A stretch of 20,341 bases of DNA, from IMG/VR virus record IMGVR_UViG_3300034066_002280, positions 1 through 20,341 of that record, one strand, 5' to 3'. Both the position numbers and the translations under genes were made by a program. The notes under the pieces were generated by a model that was not told where the DNA came from, searched no databases, and worked only from the letters and a program-made list of their open reading frames with translations. Every line of letters begins with the position of its first letter. Positions within the stretch are counted from its first letter, which is position 1. The DNA is from a virus. This document shows, in pieces, positions 8,931-16,855 of the stretch.

Positions 8931-10769
8931 TTATAATGTTGTTATTCTTCCTTTAATATCTATATCTGGGTATTTTACTTCAAATATACATGGATCATAA
9001 GAAGGGTATACTATATTATTTCTAGTTGCTCCTTCAATTCCGTATGCATATTGTGAGTAAGTTCCTCCTACATTGTTTACTATTGCTATATTCTGTACTG
9101 TCTGTACACCCTTCTCTTGATCTAGTAAAGTGTAAATACTTGACAGATTAATAGGCTGATTGATATTCCATTTTGCTATATTAAAATAATCTTTTATTCT
9201 ATTTGTACAAGCTAGCAATACATCTCTACCTGAGAAGTTTGGTTTTACTATTATATCAAAATTAATTCCTATGTTTACAATAAAAGCATCTTTTATATTA
9301 ATTGCATCCGACAGTATCATGTATTCAGATAGGTATGTTTTTAGATTACTCTTCAACGTACTGGTACTGTTTATTAAGTTTTTATTATTATCATACGATA
9401 ATGTATATAGTGATAACGATAGTGGATTACTGTCTATTATACTATCTGTACTGCTGTTAGGATTTGTCAACTGATCTTGTGTTGCATATATTTTAGCAAT
9501 TGATCCGTATTTTGTATCCATTGATAGAGCTCTAACTGTATAATCCTGTAAGGTTACTGCTCTTCCTTGTTCACTAAAAGCTCTTAATGAATTCTCTCTC
9601 AATTCATCAACTGTATCTCCATCTCTACCTCCAGCAGCTGCTAAGTTATTATTAAATGAAAGTGTACCTAATTGTACAGGACTATTTGGTGGGATTACAA
9701 TACTATCTGTAGGTTGTCCTCCTAGTGCTACAACTGTATTGATTGTATTTGCAGGAGCGTTTGCTTGTACCCCTCCTCCTATTAAATATGTGATAATGAG
9801 TGTAGTGTTTGATGGTGCAAGCCCATAAGTTCTTGTTGAAAGAAAATTACTAGGGTCAAAAGCATAATCTATTCTAGAAACTCCTTGAGTTGTACCTAAT
9901 CCAACATTTGTAGGATCTGGTGTGATAATTTCATCACCTTGTCCAGTAGTTCCTGCTCCAAATTGAATTTGTAATTCTCCGTTTGCTTTGAATCTTGTTA
10001 CGAATCTTCTAGGGACTCTTTGAAGAGTTAAGCTATATGGAACTGATTGTTTATCTGGGTCTGTGTTTGGGGTATCCACAAAGATAGTATCTTGCCCTAA
10101 AAACGGTACTTCGTACCAAGTATTACCTCCTGAATCTACTATAGACTGAATACCTATTATGTTTACATCGTCAATTGTAATTGTTTTAAACTTTTCCACA
10201 GAAGTAATAACCTCTGTTACTGTTTTAACTTCTCCTGATATTGCTTTAGCTACTTTAGTTAACCTAAACTGACTAGGATTTCCTGAGTTAAAAGTTTCTA
10301 CTTCTACATCAGTATTATCATAAGAGCTTGAAAATCTAAAATCTATAGGTTTATCTATAAAGAAGTTTACCTGGTCTGCTACTGTTGATTTTAATCTTGT
10401 GTAAGCTGGTAAGTAAAGTGCTTCATCCCAATTTGGCTCTCCTCCTGTCGCTCCTACTAAGTGAGATACTTCTATATCGACTGTAGATGGTGATGTTATC
10501 TTAGGACGGTACCCCATCATGTAAGCTAAGTTATATAGATTGGTAGGGTTTTTAGCGTGCTGTAGGTATGTTTCTTGAAGCTGTGTATCTTGGTAGAATG
10601 ATAAAACATCTCCTACATATGCAGCCATCTCGATAAACATCATACCTGGAGATGAAGGTGAGAAATCGTTGTAAGAGTCTGGGAAATAATTCTTTGCGTA
10701 CTCTATTAATTGACTTCTAAAGTCTCCAAAGTCTTTATTTAAGTATTTTATATCTCTATCTTGAGCCAT
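8931..10769 (-). CDS. Baseplate wedge protein, gp6-like (baseplate J family)
   Basis: The 612-aa product resembles T4 gp6 (660 residues), which forms the ring of wedge dimers holding the contractile baseplate together. The N-terminus has the characteristic YLNKDFGDFRSQLIEYAKNY stretch followed by SPSSPGMMFIEMAAYVGDVL and an FYQDTQLQE helix, a strong signature of gp6/baseplate J-like proteins. The middle holds a beta-rich region with QIQFGAGTTG and a conserved DTVDELRENSLRAFSEQGRA segment near residue 385, then VTLQDYTVRAL, typical of the baseplate J core. Its ATG overlaps the stop of the gp25-like gene (TAATG), indicating translational coupling, and the order 25-6 is as in T4. Confidence 0.9.
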   Translation of the reverse strand: MAQDRDIKYLNKDFGDFRSQLIEYAKNYFPDSYNDFSPSSPGMMFIEMAAYVGDVLSFYQDTQLQETYLQHAKNPTNLYNLAYMMGYRPKITSPSTVDIEVSHLVGATGGEPNWDEALYLPAYTRLKSTVADQVNFFIDKPIDFRFSSSYDNTDVEVETFNSGNPSQFRLTKVAKAISGEVKTVTEVITSVEKFKTITIDDVNIIGIQSIVDSGGNTWYEVPFLGQDTIFVDTPNTDPDKQSVPYSLTLQRVPRRFVTRFKANGELQIQFGAGTTGQGDEIITPDPTNVGLGTTQGVSRIDYAFDPSNFLSTRTYGLAPSNTTLIITYLIGGGVQANAPANTINTVVALGGQPTDSIVIPPNSPVQLGTLSFNNNLAAAGGRDGDTVDELRENSLRAFSEQGRAVTLQDYTVRALSMDTKYGSIAKIYATQDQLTNPNSSTDSIIDSNPLSLSLYTLSYDNNKNLINSTSTLKSNLKTYLSEYMILSDAINIKDAFIVNIGINFDIIVKPNFSGRDVLLACTNRIKDYFNIAKWNINQPINLSSIYTLLDQEKGVQTVQNIAIVNNVGGTYSQYAYGIEGATRNNIVYPSYDPCIFEVKYPDIDIKGRITTL

Positions 10770-11179
10770 TATTGTTCAAAATTAATTAGCAATTCGTCTT
10801 GTATGTTTGTTTGTGTAACGTTGTATTTAATGTAAACTACTACTGTATTGGAATCTGGTGAATTTACAATCCTAACCTCATTTACCTGTAAGCTAGGGAA
10901 CCAGGTTGAAATCTCTGTTCTCACTACTGCTTCTATCTCCCCTTTCTTATCTTCAGTCATCTGGTCAAAAAGAAGTCTTCTTAGTCCTGCTCCTAGATCT
11001 GGGTTTAGATACCTCTCTCCTTTTTCTGTAAGAAAGTGGTTTACTAAGTTTGACTTTAAAGCATCTTGGGTAGAATATGTAGAATTAAACACAGAAGTAG
11101 AGGAGAAAGGTAATCCCACTCCTACTGCTTTTCTAGGTTGTAAATCTAGAGGATTTATTTGCTGTATATTAAATGCCAT
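10769..11179 (-). CDS. Baseplate wedge protein, gp25-like (GPW/gp25 family)
   Basis: The 136-aa length and sequence fit the GPW/gp25 family (T4 gp25 has 132 residues), a small lysozyme-fold-like wedge protein that joins the tube, sheath start and gp6. Recognisable features are the GLPFSSTSVFNSTYSTQDAL start region, LVNHFLTEKGERYLNPDLGA with GLRRLLF following, and a C-terminal strand pair ending in a VVVYIKYNVTQ segment. The family is associated with sheath initiation in contractile injection systems. It overlaps both neighbours by one base (TAATG), linking it to the gp6-like gene and the 133-aa gene. Confidence 0.92.
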   Translation of the reverse strand: MAFNIQQINPLDLQPRKAVGVGLPFSSTSVFNSTYSTQDALKSNLVNHFLTEKGERYLNPDLGAGLRRLLFDQMTEDKKGEIEAVVRTEISTWFPSLQVNEVRIVNSPDSNTVVVYIKYNVTQTNIQDELLINFEQ

Positions 11180-11580
11180 TATGCTCCAAATCTTTCTTTA
11201 TCTTTTGCTACTGATGCTTTGTATATTGCTCCTGCATTTTTTACAAAATCCAATGTACTTAAATCTATACCTGGTTCCGGTCCTGCGTTAAAATGTTGCA
11301 TAGGATTCATTGAAGGGTGCACCATATCTGAAGTCATTGAAGCCATGTCTCTATATTCTTCCTGAGTCATACTAGCTCTTGTTTCATTTAACATGTCCAT
11401 AATAGGATCTCCTGTAGGTACCGGTCTTGATACTACTGGTTTGTAGTTTTCGTACTTTGTTACTTGCTGTACTTGTGTCTTTGCAGGAATCACACCTTCA
11501 GAGAGAACTACTGCTAACTCTTCTCGAACTGCTTCTCTTACTGCTTCTTTTATCAGTTTTTTAAAAACATCTAACTTCAT
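11179..11580 (-). CDS. Small protein of the baseplate operon, unknown function (133 aa)
   Basis: The N-terminal 35 residues (MKLDVFKKLIKEAVREAVRE onward) form a strongly amphipathic, charged helix; the remainder is Met/Pro/Gln-rich and probably extended (SMTSDMVHPSMNPMQHFNAG). It has no membrane segment. The C-terminal LDFVKNAGAIYKAS segment may be a short binding helix. Its stop overlaps the gp25 start, so it is cotranslated with the wedge genes. It may be an assembly factor or minor virion protein. I do not recognise a family. Confidence 0.8.
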   Translation of the reverse strand: MKLDVFKKLIKEAVREAVREELAVVLSEGVIPAKTQVQQVTKYENYKPVVSRPVPTGDPIMDMLNETRASMTQEEYRDMASMTSDMVHPSMNPMQHFNAGPEPGIDLSTLDFVKNAGAIYKASVAKDKERFGA

Positions 11581-11584
11581 ATTA

Positions 11585-11592
11585 ATAAATAG
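11585..11592 (-). promoter_or_regulatory. AT-rich box in the leader of the 133-aa gene
   Basis: The minus strand reads CTATTTAT, 4 bases before the ATG. It shares the TATTTAT core seen before four other minus-strand starts (2033, 14079, 18171, 18524). At this distance it is more likely part of the translation leader than a -10 box. Weak evidence. Confidence 0.15.
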
Positions 11593-11597
11593 TTATG

Positions 11598-12578
11598 TTA
11601 TGGTAATTGATTATCTATTCTAAATTTAATTTCATCTAGTAACACATCTGTAGATGAACTAAAGGATGGCGGACCTTTTAATACAGTGACTCCTCGTTTA
11701 TCTTTTGCAATAGCATACCTTCTTGGAGCTATTTTTGGTGAATTTGGATCTTGTATAATTTCTAATCTATATCCTTTATAGAAGAATCTTGGATCTGTAT
11801 CACTTAGTCCATCTAAATTAGAACCTGTGTTTCCTTTAGGTTGTGCTGTTGATAGTAGAGCTGCTAGGTCTGCTTGCGTTGAAGCTCCGTCAATACATTG
11901 CTGTATTAATGCATCTATACTTTTTAAACGATCTTCTGTTGTTTGAAGAGGCGGTTCTATTGAACCTACTACTGATGTTATTGCTCCTGATTCATCTAAT
12001 ACTTTGTCTAATATTTTGTTTAGTTTTACTAAGGAGTTACTATACTTTGTTAATAAACTTACCGGTACCCCTATTCCTCCTGACATAGGGGGTATTATTG
12101 CGGTAGGAAGCGGTATAGATGTAATTACTTTTATTAAAACTTTTGTTAGTGTAGCAGTTGTTTGTAAGGTTCTTGCAACTGTATTAAACTTCTGCACTCT
12201 TTTACGTAATCCTGTAACGTTTTTTAATAGTATATTACGTGTTTTTATTAGTTTTTGTAAGGTTTTAGGGTCTGGGCATTCTTTAGAGAATTTGTTTAAC
12301 ATCGCAAGTACGTTCTTCTGTACCTGTACTACTAGCATTGCTCTAACATTACCTACTTGAGAGGCTACTATAGCAGATATACCTCCTTTAACTGATCCTC
12401 CTGCTTTATATACTGCTTGAAGCTCTTTTAGCCTTTGCTGTATTTCTTTGGCTCTTTTTGCAGCAGCTTCTGCTTTTGCTTTTAGTTCTTCAACCTTTTT
12501 CTTCTGTTCTTCAAATTTTGCTTGAGCTTCTCTAGCTTTTTGAATTGAATCCTCTAAACCCTTATTAACATCTGCCAT
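11598..12578 (-). CDS. Coiled-coil virion or assembly protein of the baseplate operon (326 aa)
   Basis: Residues about 5-60 are almost entirely Ala/Lys/Glu/Gln/Arg with heptad spacing (KFEEQKKKVEELKAKAEAAA onward), a long coiled coil. Residues 60-230 remain helical and basic, interrupted by a Pro/Gly-rich stretch (IPLPTAIIPPMSGGIGVPVS) that could be a short membrane-active or hub-contact segment. The C-terminal 60 residues are a mixed globular region. The start overlaps the stop of the gp5-like gene (TAATG) and the product sits between hub and wedge genes. A hub, tape-like or gp53-like role is possible by position, but nothing in the sequence proves it. Confidence 0.8.
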   Translation of the reverse strand: MADVNKGLEDSIQKAREAQAKFEEQKKKVEELKAKAEAAAKRAKEIQQRLKELQAVYKAGGSVKGGISAIVASQVGNVRAMLVVQVQKNVLAMLNKFSKECPDPKTLQKLIKTRNILLKNVTGLRKRVQKFNTVARTLQTTATLTKVLIKVITSIPLPTAIIPPMSGGIGVPVSLLTKYSNSLVKLNKILDKVLDESGAITSVVGSIEPPLQTTEDRLKSIDALIQQCIDGASTQADLAALLSTAQPKGNTGSNLDGLSDTDPRFFYKGYRLEIIQDPNSPKIAPRRYAIAKDKRGVTVLKGPPSFSSSTDVLLDEIKFRIDNQLP

Positions 12579-13729
12579 TATTCTGTAAATACTTTTTTAG
12601 ATTGAAATTGTTTTATTTGTGCTTTTAAAGATCTTGCTACCGCTCGTAGTTCTGGTCCTGCAGTAACTAAATTTGTTACCGGTCCTCCACTTACTGCAGC
12701 AGCTGTAGACATAGCAGATCCTACGTTTTCTAACGTATCTAATAACGTTTCTAACCAATTCTGTAATTGAGTACCTAGGATTACTGGTTCATTCCCTGAT
12801 GATGTTCTAGCTTTTTTTCCTAAGTATATTTTCTTAGAATCTACACAGAAATAGTCTGTTGCATCTAAATTAACTGTTCTAGCATTTAATCCTATAGATT
12901 CTTTTGCTGATATAAAGGCTGAATCCTCTTTTGCATTAAAAAATAATCTCCCTCCGTTTACAACTACTTGATTACCTATATACTTATCTGCACTCAGTGG
13001 TACTACGTCGTAAGAGTCTCTCTTCTTATTTGCAGGTGTAAGTGTGGTTTTGTGATCGGATAAAAAATATAGGGAATTAGGATCTTTGTTTATATCCTCT
13101 ACTATGTAATCTATTCCGTTATCAGTCTTTATTTGACCATTACTAATCAATATAAAAGGTTTAGCATTGTTGCTTACATCTACTAATTTGTTCTGAGGTG
13201 ACATATTTCCTCCTAATCTCATAGATTGCCCTTGTCTTCCTTCTATTATAACATCTCCCGGATATGGATATAGTGGATTAATATCAGAAAGTTCTTTTAC
13301 GTCCTTACCTAATATTGTACTAAGGTCTACGTTCGGTTCCGGTAGAGCATTGTGATGACTGCTTCCCCATAGGTTAACCACTGAGGTATAGTACATGTCC
13401 CTATTAGTTACATTTGTCTGAATATCTGATGTTGGACCTTGAATTAGTATAACAACTTCGTTTAGTAATGGAAATTGTTTTATGTTTGTGAATAAAGGTA
13501 ATGCAGGGTATTCTGTTGCACTTGTTTCTTTTTCAGCTGCAATATCCCTATACATTATAGTACCTATAGGTAATGTATTTCCTTGAGGATCAAGTATTTG
13601 TGTACTTTCGTCTATAGAGATTTTCACAACCCTTCCGTATAGTGGACCTTCTTGACCTGACCCTCCTCCGTTTTGAGACTGTGCTAAACCTCCTATTCTA
13701 TTTCCTAGAAAATAATTATTACCTATCAT
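12578..13729 (-). CDS. Baseplate hub/spike protein, gp5-like, lacking the lysozyme domain
   Basis: This 383-aa protein has the layout of a tail spike. An N-terminal OB-fold-like region (about 28-135) contains GPLYGRVVKISIDES and a conserved FPLLNEVVILIQGPTSDIQ strand, the typical gp5/VgrG oligosaccharide-binding fold. A linker with GDVIIEGRQGQSMRLGG follows. Residues about 245-300 form a repeat-like beta segment (NGGRLFFNAKEDSAFISAKE, then DATDYFCVDSKKIYLGKKA) expected to build the trimeric beta-helix needle. T4 gp5 carries a lysozyme domain between OB fold and needle; no such domain is visible here. The end is helical and Ala-rich. The gene overlaps both neighbours (TAATG). Confidence 0.85.
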   Translation of the reverse strand: MIGNNYFLGNRIGGLAQSQNGGGSGQEGPLYGRVVKISIDESTQILDPQGNTLPIGTIMYRDIAAEKETSATEYPALPLFTNIKQFPLLNEVVILIQGPTSDIQTNVTNRDMYYTSVVNLWGSSHHNALPEPNVDLSTILGKDVKELSDINPLYPYPGDVIIEGRQGQSMRLGGNMSPQNKLVDVSNNAKPFILISNGQIKTDNGIDYIVEDINKDPNSLYFLSDHKTTLTPANKKRDSYDVVPLSADKYIGNQVVVNGGRLFFNAKEDSAFISAKESIGLNARTVNLDATDYFCVDSKKIYLGKKARTSSGNEPVILGTQLQNWLETLLDTLENVGSAMSTAAAVSGGPVTNLVTAGPELRAVARSLKAQIKQFQSKKVFTE

Positions 13730-14079
13730 TATTCTCCGTCTTTTTTATCTAATTGTTTTCCTAACTCTTCACTCTGTTCCATTAGCTTTGCAAGCTCTTC
13801 TGGGTTGAAGAAGTCTGTTTCAGATCCTTTACTTGTTCCTTCTAGTCTTTGAACAAGTGCTACCATTTTAATAAGATGCTCATCATTCTTTACTCCAACT
13901 TCTAAATACTCTTTTATCATAGGAACAACTAAAGTTGCATCTCCTATGTTCTCAACAAGAGGTTTTAACTCTCCGATAAGAGCGTTAATCTGTTTCTCTT
14001 TATTCTTAGAATTGTCGTAAATTTCTTTTAAAACATCAGAAACGGTCTTTTTTCCAAATATTGTTGTCTCTAATCCCAT
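13729..14079 (-). CDS. Small helical protein at the head of the baseplate operon (116 aa)
   Basis: The product is highly charged and mostly helical (KKTVSDVLKEIYDNSKNKEK, LIKMVALVQRLEG), with an acidic/basic C-terminal helix ending KLMEQSEELGKQLDKKDGE. No membrane segment or known motif is seen. It begins 33 bases after the sigma-factor gene and overlaps the gp5-like start by one base (TAATG), so it is the first gene of the tail block. A chaperone or minor virion role is a guess from position. Confidence 0.78.
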   Translation of the reverse strand: MGLETTIFGKKTVSDVLKEIYDNSKNKEKQINALIGELKPLVENIGDATLVVPMIKEYLEVGVKNDEHLIKMVALVQRLEGTSKGSETDFFNPEELAKLMEQSEELGKQLDKKDGE

Positions 14080-14092
14080 ACTTTGTTTATTT

Positions 14093-14100
14093 TATAAATA
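14093..14100 (-). promoter_or_regulatory. Candidate late-type box between sigma and baseplate genes
   Basis: The minus strand reads TATTTATA directly before AAATAAAC and the ATG at 14079. On the plus strand this is an exact TATAAATA, the T4 late promoter box, but pointing away from the genes. The 33-bp gap is the natural place for a promoter of the baseplate block. Orientation is ambiguous. Confidence 0.3.
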
Positions 14101-14112
14101 TCTGTGGTATAT

Positions 14113-14811
14113 TTATTGGATAGAGTATCCTGCTTTTTGATATTTTTGATAAACTCCGTAAAACTCTTCTTTGAGTTTATTAATTACCTTGGTTAGAGTA
14201 GGAGTCTCACATTCAGTCATTTCTCTAATATAGATGTATAAAGCTTTTTTCTTAAATATTTCTATATCGTATCGAGTTTTAAATAAGGTAAGAATAGCAT
14301 CTGCTACATTCTGTTCGTGAGATTTAGGAAAAAGTTCTCCTAAATTCACATAACTCTCTTCTACAAATTTATCTACTATAACTTTAAGAGGTATCTGCAT
14401 ACTGTTCTCTGTATCGAAATCTGATTCATAAGAATCTTCCATTTCATCAAAAGAACCAATCTGCTTTAATTTTTTATAATTCTTATTATTGTAATTGATC
14501 AACCATCTCTTAACAATGGTTTGAAAGTAAGAGAATGCTTTAGCGCCATTGGTAGGATCAAATCTATGAAGCTTCTCTTCTACTAACATGGTTACTACTT
14601 CTAATTTTAAATCCTCTATATCATTTACATCTGTATAGTAAAATTTAAAAGTATGAATTATATTCTCTGATAATTTGTAAAGAGGGAAGTATATATCTCT
14701 CTTAAATATTCTATCACGGAACACATGGTCAGAGGAAGCGTTGTATAAAACAATTGCATCCTCTGTCTCTTGTGTAAAATAGTAGTTATCTTTATTTGCT
14801 GGTTTTGCCAT
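14113..14811 (-). CDS. RNA polymerase sigma factor for late transcription, gp55-like
   Basis: The product resembles T4 gp55, the small divergent sigma that directs host RNA polymerase to late promoters. The best signature is RFDPTNGAKAFSYFQTIVKR at about residues 83-102, followed by a basic NNKNYKKLKQ segment, like sigma region 2. The first frame ATG is at 14835, but the ATG at 14811 (MAKPANKDNYYF) matches usual family starts and shortens the overlap with the upstream gene from 44 to 20 bases, so I prefer it. The C-terminal half is helical and could contain the clamp- or coactivator-binding part. It lies directly upstream of the baseplate genes it would be expected to activate. Confidence 0.85.
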   Translation of the reverse strand: MAKPANKDNYYFTQETEDAIVLYNASSDHVFRDRIFKRDIYFPLYKLSENIIHTFKFYYTDVNDIEDLKLEVVTMLVEEKLHRFDPTNGAKAFSYFQTIVKRWLINYNNKNYKKLKQIGSFDEMEDSYESDFDTENSMQIPLKVIVDKFVEESYVNLGELFPKSHEQNVADAILTLFKTRYDIEIFKKKALYIYIREMTECETPTLTKVINKLKEEFYGVYQKYQKAGYSIQ

Positions 14812-15085
14812 AATCTTCTGGGAGACGGTAGGCATTTATAGATTCCTGAATTTCTTTCATAAAGTTAAAAAAGACTCCCACTTCATCATCAGACCTAAAT
14901 ATACCTTTCTCGTCTAGTTGTTCAACGTAAATTTTTGATTCATTAATAAGGTACGCAACATTTCTTAAATAACCTATTTGATATTCTATAATCTCTTCTT
15001 GTCTTACAACCTTACGGTGAAGGTTCCAAGTTGTGTAGCTCAATATTAAAACTACTAATATTAAAATTACTAATAATATTTCCAT
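14792..15085 (-). CDS. Small single-pass membrane protein (97 aa)
   Basis: Residues about 3-19 are an uninterrupted hydrophobic helix (LLVILILVVLILSYTTW). A charged, helical, probably cytoplasmic domain follows (HRKVVRQEEIIEYQIGYLRN onward). It starts one base after the HD gene stop and its 3' end overlaps the sigma gene by 20-44 bases depending on the sigma start, so all three are one operon. The layout resembles an i-spanin or other N-in membrane protein, but no partner outer-membrane spanin lies next to it. Function not recognised. Confidence 0.78.
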   Translation of the reverse strand: MEILLVILILVVLILSYTTWNLHRKVVRQEEIIEYQIGYLRNVAYLINESKIYVEQLDEKGIFRSDDEVGVFFNFMKEIQESINAYRLPEDYGKTSK

Positions 15086-15086
15086 A

Positions 15087-15824
15087 TTAAATTCCTTTTA
15101 CTAAATTCATTAATCCTTCTGAAGCATTAACTTTTTTACCTGTTGAAGAAGTAGTTTTCTCTACTTTAGGTGTTGAAGTTCCTCCTGAGGTTTTCCAAGC
15201 ATCATATTCTATTTTAGAAGCTAGAAAATCTGCTTGATGTAAGATATAAACTATGTTAGTTCTTAGTTTAGAATCTGGATTGAATGTCATGTAATAAGGT
15301 TTATTAACATCGTCATATAATCCGTCATGTAATTTTATAGCTAAATATTCTTTCTCATTCATAGCTATACCATTTTGCTGAAGAATAAATAGGGAACGGT
15401 CTTGAATAAGCATAAAAGAAAGATCCTTATTATGTGTATAGACTTCTCCTAATTTATCTCTTCTCCAGGCATCTGTTTGAGGGAGATAGTTTGGTTGCCC
15501 TTTAAAACCTATTTTACCTAAGTCATGATTAAGAGCAGCAAAAACTAACTCTTCATCGGTAAAATCGATAGTAGAGCCCATTTCTTGCCATAGTTGTTTT
15601 GTCTTTAAAGCACAATGAACAACACGGTTGACATGGTCAATATACCCTCCGGGGAAGGCATTATGGTAGGTAGGTTTACCGGAAGCAGGAGCCATAACCA
15701 TCTCCTCTGCTAAAGAACAGTAAAGATGTGTTAATTTTTCCTTACGGTCTCCGGTAATAAAAGTATCTACTATTTTTAGATGCTTCTCCCAATTCTTTTC
15801 AATCTGTTCTGCCGAAAGATTCAT
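15087..15824 (-). CDS. HD-domain metal-dependent phosphohydrolase (245 aa)
   Basis: HD-superfamily proteins use His and Asp to bind a metal and hydrolyse phosphate esters of nucleotides. Candidate ligands are visible in order: H64 in PGGYIDHVNRVV, the H100-D101 pair in AALNHDLGKIG, H166-D167 in AIKLHDGLYDD, and D199 in HQADFLASKIEYD. The substrate is unknown; a (d)NTP or signalling nucleotide is plausible. The last 35 residues are Ser/Thr/Lys-rich and likely disordered. Similar proteins are known from marine T4-like phages. Its ATG overlaps the stop of the 57-codon gene (TAATG), and the membrane-protein and sigma genes follow, so it is probably expressed before late genes. Confidence 0.87.
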   Translation of the reverse strand: MNLSAEQIEKNWEKHLKIVDTFITGDRKEKLTHLYCSLAEEMVMAPASGKPTYHNAFPGGYIDHVNRVVHCALKTKQLWQEMGSTIDFTDEELVFAALNHDLGKIGFKGQPNYLPQTDAWRRDKLGEVYTHNKDLSFMLIQDRSLFILQQNGIAMNEKEYLAIKLHDGLYDDVNKPYYMTFNPDSKLRTNIVYILHQADFLASKIEYDAWKTSGGTSTPKVEKTTSSTGKKVNASEGLMNLVKGI

Positions 15825-15997
15825 TAGTCTTGGTGTTCTGTATTTAACAAAGTTCTAAGATCTCCTATCTTCTCTAAAAGCTCTTCAACTTTATCATAAG
15901 CGATAGCTTGTTCATTTCGGTGTATATGATACCCTATTTTCTTAACCTCTGCTTCGAAACGTTCTAATTTCTGTACGAATAAATCTTTATTTCTCAT
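15824..15997 (-). CDS. Small helical protein, 57 aa
   Basis: ATG at 15997-15995 opens a 57-codon frame starting MRNKDLFVQKLERFEAEVKK and ending in TEHQD, with TAA at 15824-15826 overlapping the ATG of the HD gene by one base. The product is almost wholly helical with Leu/Ile/Val at heptad-like spacing and looks like a compact coiled-coil protein. The stop/start overlap and phage-like codon use argue that it is real despite its length. It leads the HD-membrane protein-sigma operon. The 98 bases upstream are nearly all A/T, with no convincing promoter match. It loosely recalls small proteins encoded near recombination genes in T4-like phages, but I assign no function. Confidence 0.8.
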   Translation of the reverse strand: MRNKDLFVQKLERFEAEVKKIGYHIHRNEQAIAYDKVEELLEKIGDLRTLLNTEHQD

Positions 15998-16095
15998 TTT
16001 TATTATTTAATTAATTATTATTTATTAAAATATTTTTTATTATCTATATTATTAATAATGGTTAAGTTATGAACTTTTTTTTTAAGAAACAACTC

Positions 16096-16749
16096 TTAAG
16101 GTTCGAACACTACTCTTAACTCCTTTTTAACCGGATTAGGTAAATCACTAAAGTATACATTTATATAAATCGTAGCTGTTTCTCCTATAAAATCCGGAAA
16201 GAAAGCCATACTCTGCTGTGGAGTATACGTATACCTTGACTTAGTACTGAAATATGTCTGCAATACTGATTGATTTCCGTACCAATCTAAATGCGGTTCA
16301 ATGGTATATCCTGCTAAGTTAAAGATAGTTGTTTGATTAGACAACTGAGGAAATGTATAGGTTTGAGTTCCAATAGCGATAGGCGTATTCATCTGACTGC
16401 TTGACCAAAGCCCTAAATACGAATAAACAGGGTAGGTCCAAGTAATATTCCCTGGTAAGTAAAAGAAATTAGAATCAAAACAAGTAACCACATCAGGAAC
16501 ATTATTAATCTCTTTAGAAGGATCTAAGGGAGTTAATTGACCTTTTACAGTGAAGTAGTTTAATCCAGCATGCTTAATATGCCAAACCCCTAGATTATCT
16601 TGGTAAGTTCCAGGGTGTCCTTGGGTATCAACCCAGAAATTTGCATTACAATCCCCAGTTAAACAGGTTGGAATTTGATCTTCAGGTGCTGTACAGCTAA
16701 AGAAAAATAAAGATACTACTAATAAAAATAAAATACGTAACTGTTTCAT
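16096..16749 (-). CDS. Phage-encoded lipoprotein (217 aa)
   Basis: The N-terminus MKQLRILFLLVVSLFFFSC is a lipoprotein signal: two basic residues, a hydrophobic core, then Cys19 as the probable lipidated residue. C29 and C34 follow. The mature part is Trp/Tyr/Pro-rich with beta-type patterns (FWVDTQGHPGTYQDNLGVWH, TATIYINVYFSDLPNP) and looks like an extracellular or periplasmic beta protein. It is monocistronic in appearance, with its own host-type promoter (TTGC-N19-TATATTTA) 22 bases before the ATG. A surface role such as superinfection exclusion or host modification is inferred. An outer-membrane spanin is less likely because of its size. Confidence 0.88.
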   Translation of the reverse strand: MKQLRILFLLVVSLFFFSCTAPEDQIPTCLTGDCNANFWVDTQGHPGTYQDNLGVWHIKHAGLNYFTVKGQLTPLDPSKEINNVPDVVTCFDSNFFYLPGNITWTYPVYSYLGLWSSSQMNTPIAIGTQTYTFPQLSNQTTIFNLAGYTIEPHLDWYGNQSVLQTYFSTKSRYTYTPQQSMAFFPDFIGETATIYINVYFSDLPNPVKKELRVVFEP

Positions 16750-16771
16750 AATATGATTTTTTGATTGTACC

Positions 16772-16802
16772 TAAATATACGAAGAAAAAAGGGAGGGGGC
16801 AA
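16772..16802 (-). promoter_or_regulatory. Host-type promoter of the lipoprotein gene
   Basis: On the minus strand TTGC (16799-16802) is followed by exactly 19 bases and TATATTTAGGTA. This fits the Bacteroidota -33/-7 pattern and is identical in box sequence and spacing to three promoters at 18996-19026, 19479-19509 and 20013-20043. The ATG starts 22 bases past the box. Confidence 0.75.
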
Positions 16803-16855
16803 CTAAAATAACAATTATTTTCGAAGAATCGCCGCGCAAGATTTTTTATATATTC

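Noticed and set aside
10848-11291. 147-codon plus-strand frame
   Set aside because: It is antisense to the gp25-like gene and the 133-aa gene, both of which have stronger family or operon support, and the translation shows no domain.
12004-12360. 118-codon plus-strand frame with hydrophobic segments
   Set aside because: It is the complement of the Lys/Ala-rich 326-aa coiled-coil protein; hydrophobic runs arise from its codon use.
16070-16100. Terminator after the lipoprotein gene
   Set aside because: TTAAGA...TCTTAA can pair, but the stem is AT-only and is followed by A, not T, on the minus strand.
16825-16850. Plus-strand terminator-like AATC...GATTTTTT
   Set aside because: The stem is only 4 bp and no plus-strand gene ends there.
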